Below are positions 8,271 to 17,784 of a DNA stretch of 56,859 bases, piece by piece. Every line of letters starts with the position of its first letter. The first letter of the stretch is position 1. The notes under the pieces were generated by a model, which saw only the letters and a list, made by a program, of their open reading frames with translations, did no database searches and was not told the DNA's origin. The stretch is from WS-7 sp035635575 (GTDB lineage: Bacteria; Eisenbacteria; RBG-16-71-46; SZUA-252): contig DASQAV010000037.1 in assembly GCA_035635575.1 (NCBI GenBank), positions 1-56,859 on the forward strand, given 5' to 3'. The position numbers and the translations under genes were made by a program.

Positions 8271-9555
8271 GGAACGACTGAAGCGCCGTACGGCGCGCAT
8301 CGGGGTTCTTGGCCTGGGGTACGTCGGTCTCCCGCTCGCGGTCGAATTCGCGAAGGCCGGATTCCGGGTGACCGGGTTCGAGATCAACGAGAAGCGCGTT
8401 GCGGAATTGAACCGCGGTCGCTCCTACATCCAGGACGTTCGAACGTCCGAGGTCCGGGACCTGGTGCGTGCAGGAAAACTCCGGGCCACGATGAATTTCG
8501 AGGAACTGCGCCGCATGGACGCGGTGGACATCTGCGTCCCCACACCACTCCGGAAGACCAAAGACCCCGACGTCTCCTTCATTCTCGCCGCCGTCCGGGA
8601 AATCGCGCCACGCCTCCGGCGCGGGCAGCTCATCGTCCTGGAGAGCACAACGTATCCCGGGACCACCGACGAGCTCGTGCTCCCGCTACTCCAGCGCGAT
8701 TCCTGGAAGATCGGCCGCGACTTCTACCTCGCGTTCTCTCCCGAGCGCGTCGATCCCGGCAACGCGACCTACCAGACGCACAATATTCCCAAGGTCGTCG
8801 GCGGCGTCACGCCCGCGTGCAGCCGGGCTGCGGCGGCGCTCTATTCCACGGTCGTGGAACGCGTCGTGCCGGTCAGTTCCACCCGCGTTGCCGAGATGGT
8901 GAAGCTTCTGGAGAACACGTTCCGTAGCGTGAACATCGGACTCGTGAACGAGATCGCGCTCATGTGCGACAAGTTGAAGGTCGACGTCTGGGAGGTCATC
9001 GAGGCCGCCGCAACGAAGCCCTTTGGGTTCATGCCGTTCTATCCCGGACCCGGCCTGGGAGGGCACTGCATCCCGGTCGATCCCTTCTATCTGTCCTGGA
9101 AAGCACGGCAGAGCGGATTCGAGGCCCGCTTCATCGAACTTGCGGGGCAGGTGAACGGGAGCATGCCATACCACGTGGTGAGTCGGGTTCGAGAGGCGCT
9201 GAACTCGCGACGGAAGGCAGTCCGAGGCTCCCGGGTGCTTGTCCTTGGCGTGGCGTACAAGGCCGACATCGACGACGTGCGGGAGTCTCCGTCACTCGAC
9301 ATCCTGGATATCCTCGAAAAGGAGGGTGCGAGGGTCGCCTTTTGTGACCCGTACATCGGTTCCATCCTTCATGCCGGGCGAACGCTCCGCGCCACGCCGT
9401 TCCGCGCCTCGACGCTTCGCTCGGCCAATTGCGTCGTGATCGCGACGGCGCACAAGGCGTTCGACTATGGCCTCGTCGCCAAGCTCGCGGATACCGTCGT
9501 GGATTCGAGAAATACCCTCAAGGGACGCCGGACGCGCGGTGTGTACCGGCTCTGA
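8248..9555 (+). CDS. UDP-N-acetyl sugar 6-dehydrogenase (TviB/WbpO/CapL-like)
   Basis: A 435-residue NAD-dependent dehydrogenase that oxidises C6 of a UDP-HexNAc to the uronic acid. A Rossmann motif GVLGLGYVGLPLA (about residues 19-31) opens the protein. The NAD domain contains VDICVPTPL and LESTTYPGTT, and the active-site loop GPGLGGHCIPVDP supplies the catalytic Cys. Length and motifs match the UDP-GlcNAc/GalNAc branch better than UDP-glucose dehydrogenase. ATG 8248 has GAGAGGGGG just upstream. With the WbpP-like 4-epimerase next door it likely supplies UDP-GalNAcA or UDP-GlcNAcA, giving an acidic EPS. Confidence 0.9.
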   Translation: MAAPSRIEERLKRRTARIGVLGLGYVGLPLAVEFAKAGFRVTGFEINEKRVAELNRGRSYIQDVRTSEVRDLVRAGKLRATMNFEELRRMDAVDICVPTPLRKTKDPDVSFILAAVREIAPRLRRGQLIVLESTTYPGTTDELVLPLLQRDSWKIGRDFYLAFSPERVDPGNATYQTHNIPKVVGGVTPACSRAAAALYSTVVERVVPVSSTRVAEMVKLLENTFRSVNIGLVNEIALMCDKLKVDVWEVIEAAATKPFGFMPFYPGPGLGGHCIPVDPFYLSWKARQSGFEARFIELAGQVNGSMPYHVVSRVREALNSRRKAVRGSRVLVLGVAYKADIDDVRESPSLDILDILEKEGARVAFCDPYIGSILHAGRTLRATPFRASTLRSANCVVIATAHKAFDYGLVAKLADTVVDSRNTLKGRRTRGVYRL

Positions 9556-9559
9556 TCGA

Positions 9560-10510
9560 ATGAGCTCCTACCTCGTCACCGGCGGTGCCGGGTTCATCGG
9601 ATCCCACATCGCGGTTCGTCTCCTCCGGGATGGTCATCGCGTGCGTGTGCTCGACAACCTTTCGACGGGACGAATGGAGAATCTCGATGTGATTCGCGCC
9701 GCCGACCCAGGCGGACATTTCGACTGGGTCGAGGGAGATATCCGCTCCATGGAGACATGCCTGGAGGCCTGTGACGGTGTCGAATACATCCTGCACCAGG
9801 CCGCGCTCGCTTCGGTGCAGCGCTCGGTCGAGAACCCAGCCGACACCGCGTCTGTGAACGTGGGCGGGCTCGTGAATTTGCTTTCGGCGGCACGGCGCAG
9901 GAACATCCGCCGAGTCGTATGCGCGAGCTCGTCCTCCGTCTACGGTGATACACCGACCTTGCCCAAGCACGAGGGAATGACCCCCGCTCCGCTTTCTCCC
10001 TACGCGGTCTCCAAGCTCGCGGGCGAGTACTTCGCGCGCGTCTTCGCGACGACCCTGGGACTCAGAACCGTCTCGCTGCGCTACTTCAACGTATTCGGCC
10101 CGCGTCAGGATCCCAAATCCCAGTACGCCGCCGTCATACCGCTTTTCGCAACCTCCCTTCTCGGCGGAAGGCGTCCTCAAATCTTTGGAGACGGCGAGCA
10201 GAGCCGGGACTTTACGTTCATCGACAACGTGGTCGAGGCAAACATCGCCGCGTGCACGAGCGGGGAGGGGGACGGACAGGCGATCAACATCGCGTGCGGC
10301 GAACGGTACACGCTGCTCACTCTTCTCGAGGTCATGTCCCGGCTTCTCGGAGTACGCGGAGAACCCGAGTTTCTCCCACCGCGACCGGGCGATGTGCGGC
10401 ACTCACAGGCCAGCATCGAGCGAGCGTCCCGAGAGCTGGGCTTTTCGCCGCGAGTCGGGTTCGAAGAGGGATTGAAGCGGACCGTGGAGTACTTCCGCAG
10501 TGCTGCCTGA
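9560..10510 (+). CDS. UDP-N-acetylglucosamine 4-epimerase-like (WbpP/TviC type)
   Basis: A 316-residue short-chain dehydrogenase/epimerase. The NAD motif GGAGFIGSH is at about residues 8-16, the catalytic Ser region is SSSSVYGD, and the YxxxK pair is in SPYAVSK. The stretches LRYFNVFGPRQDP and YAAVIPLF, then GDGEQSRDFTFIDN, closely resemble WbpP and TviC, which epimerise UDP-GlcNAc or UDP-GlcNAcA at C4. ATG 9560 lies four bases after the dehydrogenase stop. Together the two genes form the known two-step route to UDP-GalNAcA. Exact substrate specificity cannot be set from sequence alone. Confidence 0.87.
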   Translation: MSSYLVTGGAGFIGSHIAVRLLRDGHRVRVLDNLSTGRMENLDVIRAADPGGHFDWVEGDIRSMETCLEACDGVEYILHQAALASVQRSVENPADTASVNVGGLVNLLSAARRRNIRRVVCASSSSVYGDTPTLPKHEGMTPAPLSPYAVSKLAGEYFARVFATTLGLRTVSLRYFNVFGPRQDPKSQYAAVIPLFATSLLGGRRPQIFGDGEQSRDFTFIDNVVEANIAACTSGEGDGQAINIACGERYTLLTLLEVMSRLLGVRGEPEFLPPRPGDVRHSQASIERASRELGFSPRVGFEEGLKRTVEYFRSAA

Positions 10511-11573
10511 TTCGACGACCTCCCTCGCAGCCGCCGGTCACGCAGCGGAACCGGTCTCCATCGAGATGAACCCACCGGCAGAAATCTGGGATTCCTACGT
10601 CAGCGGGCATCCCGAGGCGACGCTCTTCCACGGAACGGGGTGGCAGCGGGTTCTGGAGCGCACCTTCGGTTACCGGCCGCACCATAGCCTCGCGCGGCGA
10701 GGCTCCTCGGTATGCGGTGTGCTCCCGCTCTACAGCGTTCCGACGTTACCGTTTGGCCACGCGCTCGTTTCGACGCCCTTCGCGGTCTACGGTGGCGTCT
10801 GCGCCGATGATGCGATCGTCGCACAGGCGCTTCTGGATGCCGCGGGTGCGCTCGCTCGAGCAAGCGGCGCGCGTTACGTCGAGCTTCGCCACGAGCGTCC
10901 GATCGGCACGCTCCCGGCGAAGGACCTCTACTTCACCTTTCGACGTGCGATCCACCCGGAGCCCGAGGTCAATATGGCAGGGATTCCCCGAAACCAGCGG
11001 CGCAGTATCCGAATCGGGGAAAAACACGGACTCAAGTATCGGATCGGCGGAGCAGATCTTCTTCCTGAGTTCTACGACGTCTACTCGAAGAACATCCGAA
11101 GTCTGGGCTCGCCGGTGTTTCCTCGCGCCCTCTTCGACGCGCTCCTGGAAGAGTACGGCTCCCGATGCCGCATCCTTGCGGTGTTCCACGGCACGAACAT
11201 GGTTTCCGCAGTGATGACCTTTTTCTACCGGGACCAGGTAATGCCCTATTATCAGGGCGCGACGCGCGACGGGATTCAGCTCGCGACCAACGACTTCATG
11301 TACTGGAGCCTGCTCTGCTACGCGGCGCAAAACGGTTACAAGGTATTCGATTTCGGGAGGAGCAAGAAGGGGACCGGCCCCTACCACTTCAAGCGTCACT
11401 GGGGCTTTCCGCCGACGCCGCTCGCATACCAATATCAGCTCGTGCGCCAGCGCGAGATGCCGAACCTGAGCCCCGCGAATCCCCGATTCTCGATGGCGAT
11501 TCGGGCTTGGCGCCGGCTGCCGCTCCGCCTCACCCAGTGGCTGGGGCCAAAGCTGGTCCGGTATTTCCCGTGA
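10500..11573 (+). CDS. FemAB family protein of the exosortase-A system
   Basis: A 357-residue GNAT-fold protein that matches the exosortase-A-associated FemAB family (TIGR03019 type). Family stretches include LFHGTGWQRVLERTFGY, LVSTPFAVYGGVCADD, KDLYFTFRRAI, IPRNQRRSIRIG, VFDFGRSKKGTGPYHFK and HWGFPPTPLAYQY. FemAB proteins transfer aminoacyl groups; the substrate of this branch is unknown but it always travels with exosortase-linked EPS genes. The GTG start at 10500 overlaps the previous stop by 11 bases; ATG 10566 is an alternative. It ends in a GTGA overlap with the next gene. Confidence 0.88.
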   Translation: MLPDSTTSLAAAGHAAEPVSIEMNPPAEIWDSYVSGHPEATLFHGTGWQRVLERTFGYRPHHSLARRGSSVCGVLPLYSVPTLPFGHALVSTPFAVYGGVCADDAIVAQALLDAAGALARASGARYVELRHERPIGTLPAKDLYFTFRRAIHPEPEVNMAGIPRNQRRSIRIGEKHGLKYRIGGADLLPEFYDVYSKNIRSLGSPVFPRALFDALLEEYGSRCRILAVFHGTNMVSAVMTFFYRDQVMPYYQGATRDGIQLATNDFMYWSLLCYAAQNGYKVFDFGRSKKGTGPYHFKRHWGFPPTPLAYQYQLVRQREMPNLSPANPRFSMAIRAWRRLPLRLTQWLGPKLVRYFP

Positions 11574-12799
11574 ACATCCTTTACTTGTGTCATCGGATCC
11601 CGTATCCGCCCGACAAAGGGGACAAGATCCGCTCCTTTCACCAGATCGAGTATCTGTCGCGGAACCACAAGGTTCATCTGGGCTGCCTTGTGGACGCGGA
11701 AGAAGATCGGCATCACATCCCGGCCCTTCAGCCGTATTGCGCCTCGGTCGACGCGGTGTGGCGAGGAAAAGGTGCCGCCAATCTCCGGACATTCCTTGCG
11801 CTTCTCGGGAGACGCTCGCTCTCGGTAGCGGCGTTTCACTCGGCGGATCTTGCGCGCAGAATCGATCAGCGTGTGAAAAGCGGGTCGATCGATCTCGCGA
11901 TTGTCTTCTCCTCCGCGATGGCGCAATACCTCCCGCGTGACACCGATCTCCCCACGATCGTCGATTACGTCGACGTCGATTCCGAGAAGTGGCGCGTATA
12001 CTCGGAAATGAGGTCCTGGCCTCTGTCCTGGCTCTATCGCCTCGAGGCTGGGCGTCTCCGACGTTATGAGGAGACCCTCGCAGTGCGGCATGACGAATCG
12101 GTGTTCGTCGCAGAGAAGGAGGCCGAGATCTTTCGCCGGTCCGCGGCGTCTGTGCGAACCCATGTGATCCCCAACGGGGTTGACCTGGCATATTTCCGCC
12201 GCCCCGAGTGTGCCGCCCCGGCCGAACGCTCGCGCGACATCGTGTTCGTCGGCATGATGGACTACTTCCCGAACATCGACGCGGTGACCTATTTCACGGA
12301 GCGAATGTTTCCGCGTATTCTTGAAGCGGTGCCGGAGGCTACGTTCCGAATCGTGGGGCGGAATCCGTCGAGAAGCGTCCGGGATCTCGCGCGCCACCGA
12401 AACGTATCTGTCACCGGCGCTGTGCCGGACGTCCGCCCCTTCCTAACGGATGCCGCGATCTCCGTCGCGCCCTTCCGGGTTGCGCGCGGTGTCCAGAACA
12501 AGATTCTCGAGGCCATGGCGATGGAGGTGCCGGTCGTGGGGACGCCGACCGGATTCCAGGGCATCACCGCCCGCGAGGGCGACGGGGTCCGAATCGAGGA
12601 GCAGCCGGAGCCGTTCGCCGCCGCGGTGGTCGCCCACCTCACGGATCCGGGACGCAGACGAGATGCAGGTCGCCGTGCCCGAGCGTTCGTGGAGCGGCAC
12701 CACCGCTGGGAGGACCACGGCGCGATCCTTGAAGCCCTGATCGACGAAGTCCTCGAGCGACGATCGCGTCGAGTCTGCACGGCGGGTATCCGGAGTTGA
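11570..12799 (+). CDS. Glycosyltransferase family 4, exosortase-A associated (TIGR03087-like)
   Basis: A 409-residue GT-B glycosyltransferase. The N-terminus NILYLCHRIPYPPDKGDK and the following RSFHQIEYLSRNHKVHLG are characteristic of the exosortase-A sugar transferase family. The donor domain contains VIPNGVDLAYF and FVGMMDYFPNIDAV, and near the C-terminus VAPFRVARGVQNKILEAMA, the usual nucleotide-sugar binding region. The GTG start at 11570 overlaps the FemAB stop by four bases (GTGA). It likely adds one sugar of the EPS repeat on the cytoplasmic face of the membrane. The donor sugar is not predictable here. Confidence 0.9.
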   Translation: MNILYLCHRIPYPPDKGDKIRSFHQIEYLSRNHKVHLGCLVDAEEDRHHIPALQPYCASVDAVWRGKGAANLRTFLALLGRRSLSVAAFHSADLARRIDQRVKSGSIDLAIVFSSAMAQYLPRDTDLPTIVDYVDVDSEKWRVYSEMRSWPLSWLYRLEAGRLRRYEETLAVRHDESVFVAEKEAEIFRRSAASVRTHVIPNGVDLAYFRRPECAAPAERSRDIVFVGMMDYFPNIDAVTYFTERMFPRILEAVPEATFRIVGRNPSRSVRDLARHRNVSVTGAVPDVRPFLTDAAISVAPFRVARGVQNKILEAMAMEVPVVGTPTGFQGITAREGDGVRIEEQPEPFAAAVVAHLTDPGRRRDAGRRARAFVERHHRWEDHGAILEALIDEVLERRSRRVCTAGIRS

Positions 12800-13962
12800 A
12801 CGCCGAGCGTACCCACGACGTCGGTCACTTGAGCGTCGAACGGCAGGGTGCCGAAGAGGCCTTCGAAAGCCTGCGGACGGATTGGAACCGGATCCTGGAA
12901 CAGAGCGGCCGCCCGTCGATCTTTCTCTGTTGGGAGTGGCTCTATGCCTGGTGGGCCCATTTTGGACGGGGGCACACCTTGAACTTGCTCGTTGTTCGAG
13001 ATGCCACGGGGAGCGTGGTCGGGGTCGGCCCCTTCTGCATCGAGCGTGTCGGCACGTTCTGGTCTGTCCGAATCCTGAGATTCCTGGGGACGAGGCGCGT
13101 CAGCTCCGAATACTTGGACGTGCTCGCCGCGCCTGGGCGTGAGCGGGAGGTCGCGGACGCGATGTTTCGCTTTCTCCGCGAAGACACGGGATCCTGGGAT
13201 GCGGCGGAGCTGAGCGATCTGCTGGACGGCTCGGTCGCTCTCCGATTCTTGGAGGCGCTCGCCCGCGCCGACCGCTGCGCGGTGGGGCTCGCTCCCGGAG
13301 AGGTGTGCCCCTACCTACCCTTGGCGGGAACCCTCGAGCACTCCTCGCCCTTCAAGCAATCCACGCGCCGGAGACTGAAGTACCTGAACCGAGCGCTCGA
13401 GCGGCTCGGCTGCTCGTATCGGACGGTCGAAACCCGGGAGGAGCTCGGTCCAGCGCTCGAAGCCCTGTTTGATCTGCACGAACGCCGTTGGGTCGCCCGC
13501 GGGCAGACGGGAAATTTCCGCGACCCAGCGGTACGCCGATTTCATCACATGCTGGCGGATTTGCTCGGCCCCCAGGGAAAGATGCGCGTTTACATGATGG
13601 AGCGGGGAGCGAAGGCGATCGCATGCATCTATGTGCTCCAACTGGGGAAGACGGTATATTTCTACCAGTCGGGCTTCGACCCGGACCCGACCCTGAAATC
13701 CTTCAGTCCGGGTTACACGCTCCTGGGTCATTGCATCGAGGATTCCGTAATCCGCGGAGCGCAGGAATTCGATTTCCTCCGCGGGCGCGAAGACTACAAG
13801 GCTCGGTGGACCACCCAGGTTCGTGAATCCCGGAAGCTCACGATCGTTCCAAGCGGGCACACAGCGGCCTTGGCTCGGTTCCGGGCAGGGGGAGCCGTTC
13901 GTTGGGCGAAGCGCAGAGCCAAAGCGCTTCTATCCTTGGGGAACATCCTATGTGCGGGATAG
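12796..13962 (+). CDS. GNAT-like (CelD/BioF2-like, PF13480 type) acyltransferase
   Basis: A 388-residue protein of the GNAT_6 group, related to CelD/BcsL and FemAB-like proteins. It has IFLCWEWLYAWWAHFG in the N-terminal half, RRRLKYLNRALERLG in the middle, and a C-terminal DFLRGREDYKARWT motif typical of the group. Such proteins are common in EPS clusters and are thought to acylate sugars or lipids. The TTG start at 12796 overlaps the previous stop by four bases (TTGA), the same coupling style used elsewhere in this operon. It overlaps the next gene by 13 bases. One of two PF13480-type proteins in the operon, in addition to the FemAB protein. Confidence 0.8.
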   Translation: MNAERTHDVGHLSVERQGAEEAFESLRTDWNRILEQSGRPSIFLCWEWLYAWWAHFGRGHTLNLLVVRDATGSVVGVGPFCIERVGTFWSVRILRFLGTRRVSSEYLDVLAAPGREREVADAMFRFLREDTGSWDAAELSDLLDGSVALRFLEALARADRCAVGLAPGEVCPYLPLAGTLEHSSPFKQSTRRRLKYLNRALERLGCSYRTVETREELGPALEALFDLHERRWVARGQTGNFRDPAVRRFHHMLADLLGPQGKMRVYMMERGAKAIACIYVLQLGKTVYFYQSGFDPDPTLKSFSPGYTLLGHCIEDSVIRGAQEFDFLRGREDYKARWTTQVRESRKLTIVPSGHTAALARFRAGGAVRWAKRRAKALLSLGNILCAG

Positions 13963-15833
13963 CGGGTGTCGTCGATCTCACGAGTGGGGGACCGGCCCGC
14001 GAGACGGTCGAGCGGATGGCGCGGCTTCTCCGGCACCGTGGTCCGGACGACGAGGGAGTCGCGCTTCTCGTTCCCGCGGGGCTCGGCCACCGGCGCCTCG
14101 CGATCATCGATCTCTCTCCGGGGGGTCACCAGCCGATGTTGAGCGAGGACGGTTCGCTCTGCATCGTCTTCAACGGTGAGATCTACAACTTCCTGGAAGT
14201 GAGGGCGGAGCTCGAGGGACTCGGCGAGACCTTTCGCACTCAGTCCGACACCGAGGTCCTCCTCAAGGCCTACCGCAGATGGGGTGTCGATTCTCTCCAG
14301 AAGTTGAACGGCATGTTCGCTTTCGCGATCTGGGACGCCGAGCGACGGGCTCTGTTCGCCGCGCGGGACCGGCTGGGAAAGAAGCCCTTGTTCTACCATC
14401 ACCGGGCCGGCCACCTTTCCTTCGCCTCGGAAATGAAAGCGCTCCTCGTCGACCCAAAGCTCGCGCGAGACGTAGATCCTTCGGCGATCGACGCGTACCT
14501 GACTTACTTCTATATCCCCGCGCCGAGGACGATTTTTCGAAGCATCCGCAAGCTGCTTCCGGGACACTATCTCTGGTTCGAGGATGATCGCCTCACAACT
14601 CGCCCGTACTGGCAGCTGACGTTCGGGCCGAACGGCGCCCCCGAAACCGAATCGCAGGCCCTGGAGCACCTCGAAGATCTCTTCCGCGAATCGGTCCGGC
14701 GCAGACTCATCAGCGACGTGCCGCTGGGCGCGTTCCTGAGCGGTGGGCTCGATTCGAGCGCGGTTGTCGGGATGATGGCTCAGCTCGCAAGCGAGCCCGT
14801 TCGCACCTATACGATCGGCTTCGAGGAGCAGGGATTCTCCGAGGTCGAGGACGCCCGCGCGGTGGCTCGGCATTTCGGCACCCGGCATCACGAATTCGTC
14901 GTGCGCGCCGACGCGGTGGAAATCCTGCCCGATCTCGTGTGGCACCTGGACGAGCCCTTTGGGGATTCCTCCGCCGTGCCAAGCTATTACGTAGCCAAGC
15001 TCGCGGCGGAGCACGTCAAGGTGGTGCTCTCCGGCGACGGCGGCGATGAGCTCTTCGCGGGGTATACGCGGTACCAGAAAGCGATGGAGCCCCGGCTCTG
15101 GCGCTGGATTCCAGAGGCAGTGCGCCGTCGTCTCCTCGGCCCCGTGGCCGCGAGCCTCCCGATCGAATGGCCCGGGAGGAATCGGCTCTACGAAATCGGA
15201 CACATGCCCTGGGACTCGACCCCCGAACGGATCGGGATCTATCCGTACATCAAGGAGCGGGTCTATTCCCCGGCGATGCGCGCCGAGCTGGGTGCGTTCC
15301 GGCAATCGGCGGCCTCGGCGCTCGAAGACTCGCCGCAGGTGCGCACCCTCGATCGCCTCTCGCGGCTTCAGTACGCAGATACGATGGGTTACCTCCCGGA
15401 CGACATCCTGGTCAAGGTCGATCGCACGACGATGGCGCACAGCCTCGAATCGCGCGCGCCGCTTCTCGATCATCTCCTGGTGAGTTACGTCGCAACGCTT
15501 CCGCCCTCGTGGAAGCTACGCGACGGCGTCTCGAAGTACCTCTTTCGGAAGATGGCCGCTCGGTACCTTCCGGCCGCCATTCTCGAGAAGAAGAAGCAGG
15601 GATTCGGAATTCCCAAGGAGGCCTGGTTCCGCTCCGACTTGAAATCCCATGCGCGGAGGCGACTGCTCGATCCCCGCGCCCTGGAGCGGGGATACTTCAA
15701 CCGGGATATCCTCGATCGGATGCTCCAGCATCACGCGACGGGGCGCCGCGATTACAGCGATTGGATCTGGTGCCTTCTCGTGCTGGAGGAATGGCACCAG
15801 GCATTCATCGACCCCCAAACGAGGCGCGTGTGA
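13950..15833 (+). CDS. Asparagine synthase-like amidotransferase (glutamine-hydrolysing)
   Basis: A 627-residue two-domain enzyme. The N-terminal glutaminase is intact: the nucleophile Cys2 in MCGIAG, RHRGPDDEG, GLGHRRLAIIDL and FNGEIYNF. The C-terminal synthetase domain has the PP-loop SGGLDSS (about residue 266) and a GDGGDELFAGY motif. The family normally makes asparagine; exosortase-linked copies probably amidate uronic acids or other EPS carboxylates. It follows the uronate-forming dehydrogenase, which supports amidation of GalNAcA-type residues, but that is inferred. ATG 13950 is fixed by the need for Cys at position 2 and overlaps the previous gene by 13 bases. Confidence 0.92.
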   Translation: MCGIAGVVDLTSGGPARETVERMARLLRHRGPDDEGVALLVPAGLGHRRLAIIDLSPGGHQPMLSEDGSLCIVFNGEIYNFLEVRAELEGLGETFRTQSDTEVLLKAYRRWGVDSLQKLNGMFAFAIWDAERRALFAARDRLGKKPLFYHHRAGHLSFASEMKALLVDPKLARDVDPSAIDAYLTYFYIPAPRTIFRSIRKLLPGHYLWFEDDRLTTRPYWQLTFGPNGAPETESQALEHLEDLFRESVRRRLISDVPLGAFLSGGLDSSAVVGMMAQLASEPVRTYTIGFEEQGFSEVEDARAVARHFGTRHHEFVVRADAVEILPDLVWHLDEPFGDSSAVPSYYVAKLAAEHVKVVLSGDGGDELFAGYTRYQKAMEPRLWRWIPEAVRRRLLGPVAASLPIEWPGRNRLYEIGHMPWDSTPERIGIYPYIKERVYSPAMRAELGAFRQSAASALEDSPQVRTLDRLSRLQYADTMGYLPDDILVKVDRTTMAHSLESRAPLLDHLLVSYVATLPPSWKLRDGVSKYLFRKMAARYLPAAILEKKKQGFGIPKEAWFRSDLKSHARRRLLDPRALERGYFNRDILDRMLQHHATGRRDYSDWIWCLLVLEEWHQAFIDPQTRRV

Positions 15834-15864
15834 GCGGAGCCAGACCTGGGGAGGGGGCTGGGGG

Positions 15865-17742
15865 ATGAGCGGCATTTGCGGCGTCTGGCTGCGGGACTTC
15901 GGCCGGAGCCTGAGCCTGGGAGACGTCGAGCCGATGTGCCGTGGGCTCGGTCCCCTTGGAACTCCGGAATGTCGCATCCTCGGGAGCTCGCTCGGCTTGG
16001 GGGTCCACCACGTCCACGGATTTCAGGCGGGAATCCTGGAGGAGCGGCTGGGCGACCGCGAGCTGGCCATCGCGTTCCATGGGAATCTGTACGAAGGCCC
16101 CGCCCGCCGAACCGAGGATCCAAGCGGCGCATGGCTGCGGTCCCTGCTCGAGCGCTACCTCCGCTCCGGTATCACCTTCGTGAAGGCGCTCCGCGGTGAA
16201 TTCACGATCGCGATCTGGGATTCGAGGGATCATCGCCTCTTCCTCGCGACGGACCGATTCCGCGTGCATCCGCTTCTCTATGGGGGAGACCCGCGAGGAT
16301 TCGTGTTCGCCTCGAGAATGCGCGCCATCGACCAGGCACCCGTGCCGTTCCGGCGCACGTTGAACGAGCACGCGGTCATGGACGTTGTTGCCTCCTCGTT
16401 CATTCCGACCCCGGACACGATCTATCGAGAGTTTCGAAAACTCCCCCCCGGCCATGTCTTGATCTGCGCCTCGGGATCGGTAACCACCGAACCGTACTGG
16501 GACATCGACTTCCGTGAGCCGAGTCCGGCCTCGGAGACCTTGCTCGCGCGGGAGGTCCGCGACGCGTTCCGCGACGCGGTCCGCGTGCGCTACGAAGCGG
16601 ACGGTGGCGACGAGCGGATCGGGGCCTTCCTGAGCGGGGGTATCGACTCGAGCGCCGTCTGCGGGACCCTCACGCAGGTCGCGGGTCGTCCCATCCGGAC
16701 CTTCTCGATCGGATTCGGAGAAGAGCGCTTCAACGAGATGAGCTATGCGCGCATCGCGGCACGGCGCTTTGGAGCGGAGCATCACGAGTATTTCGTCTCA
16801 CCGGCGGACACCGCCCAGGCACTGCCCATTGTCGTCGAGGAGTTTGATGAGCCTTTCGGTAATTCCTCTGCGGTCCCCACCTATTTCTGCGCGAAATTGG
16901 CCCGAGATCACGGGGTCGACTTTCTCTACGCTGGCGACGGGGGGGACGAGCTGTTCGCGGGGAACGAGCGATACGCCTTCAACCGGGTGTTTGACTACTT
17001 TTCCAGGATTCCGGCGTGGCTCCGCCGCCCGCTCCTCACGCCCGCGGTCAACGCTGTGGCGCGGGCCGTGCCCATTCCGCTTTTCGTGCGAGCGCGAAAG
17101 TACGTGGAGAAAGCGTCCTTGCCGGCGGTCGCGCGTATGGCCGCGTACGATTTTCTCAGCATCGTTCCCCTAGTCCAAGTCGCCGAGACCGACTTCCTGC
17201 GTACGTTGAATGGCTACGACCCGGCCCGGGCGATGGAATATCACTACGGGCGCGCCTTGGGGAATACCGACCTGGATCGACATCTCTACCTGGACTTGAA
17301 GGTCGCGATCGCCGACAACGACCTCTACAAGGTGAGCCGGATGACCGAGCGTGCCGGCATCGCCGTGCGATATCCTTTCCTCGACGCCACCCTTGCCCAG
17401 GCCGCGGCACGGGTCCCGGCCAAGCTCAAGATGAAAGGTCGAAAGCTCCGCGTGTTCTTCAAGCGTGCCTACCGTGAGCTTCTGCCTCCCGAGGTAATCG
17501 CGAAGACCAAACACGGATTCGGGTTGCCGATCGCGATCTGGCTCCGCACCGATCCCGGGCTGAATGGAATGATGCGCGACCTCGTCCTCGGCGAGCGAAG
17601 CGTCGCCCGCGGCTATTTCCAAAAGCGCACGCTGGAGCGGCTCATCGCCGAGCACGAAAAGGACACGACCTCCTTCTACGGGACCGCGCTCTGGAATCTC
17701 ATGGTCCTGGAGCTATGGCTGCGGCGTCGCTGCGATGCCTAA
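15865..17742 (+). CDS. Asparagine synthase-like protein with degenerate glutaminase domain
   Basis: A 625-residue paralogue of the preceding gene. The synthetase half is intact, with SGGIDSS (about residue 256) and GDGGDELFAGN. The glutaminase half is not: the protein starts MSGICG, so position 2 is Ser, and the RHRGPD and GHRRL motifs are replaced by unrelated sequence. It therefore probably cannot hydrolyse glutamine itself. It may use free ammonia, take ammonia from the intact neighbour, or catalyse a different adenylation. ATG 15865 has a strong purine-rich site (GAGGGGG at 15851-15857). An ATT start that would restore Cys2 is conceivable but very unusual. Confidence 0.88.
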   Translation: MSGICGVWLRDFGRSLSLGDVEPMCRGLGPLGTPECRILGSSLGLGVHHVHGFQAGILEERLGDRELAIAFHGNLYEGPARRTEDPSGAWLRSLLERYLRSGITFVKALRGEFTIAIWDSRDHRLFLATDRFRVHPLLYGGDPRGFVFASRMRAIDQAPVPFRRTLNEHAVMDVVASSFIPTPDTIYREFRKLPPGHVLICASGSVTTEPYWDIDFREPSPASETLLAREVRDAFRDAVRVRYEADGGDERIGAFLSGGIDSSAVCGTLTQVAGRPIRTFSIGFGEERFNEMSYARIAARRFGAEHHEYFVSPADTAQALPIVVEEFDEPFGNSSAVPTYFCAKLARDHGVDFLYAGDGGDELFAGNERYAFNRVFDYFSRIPAWLRRPLLTPAVNAVARAVPIPLFVRARKYVEKASLPAVARMAAYDFLSIVPLVQVAETDFLRTLNGYDPARAMEYHYGRALGNTDLDRHLYLDLKVAIADNDLYKVSRMTERAGIAVRYPFLDATLAQAAARVPAKLKMKGRKLRVFFKRAYRELLPPEVIAKTKHGFGLPIAIWLRTDPGLNGMMRDLVLGERSVARGYFQKRTLERLIAEHEKDTTSFYGTALWNLMVLELWLRRRCDA

Positions 17743-17784
17743 CGGGTCCTGGCGCCTGAGGCCGGGGCGGGGCCGAAGGTTCCC

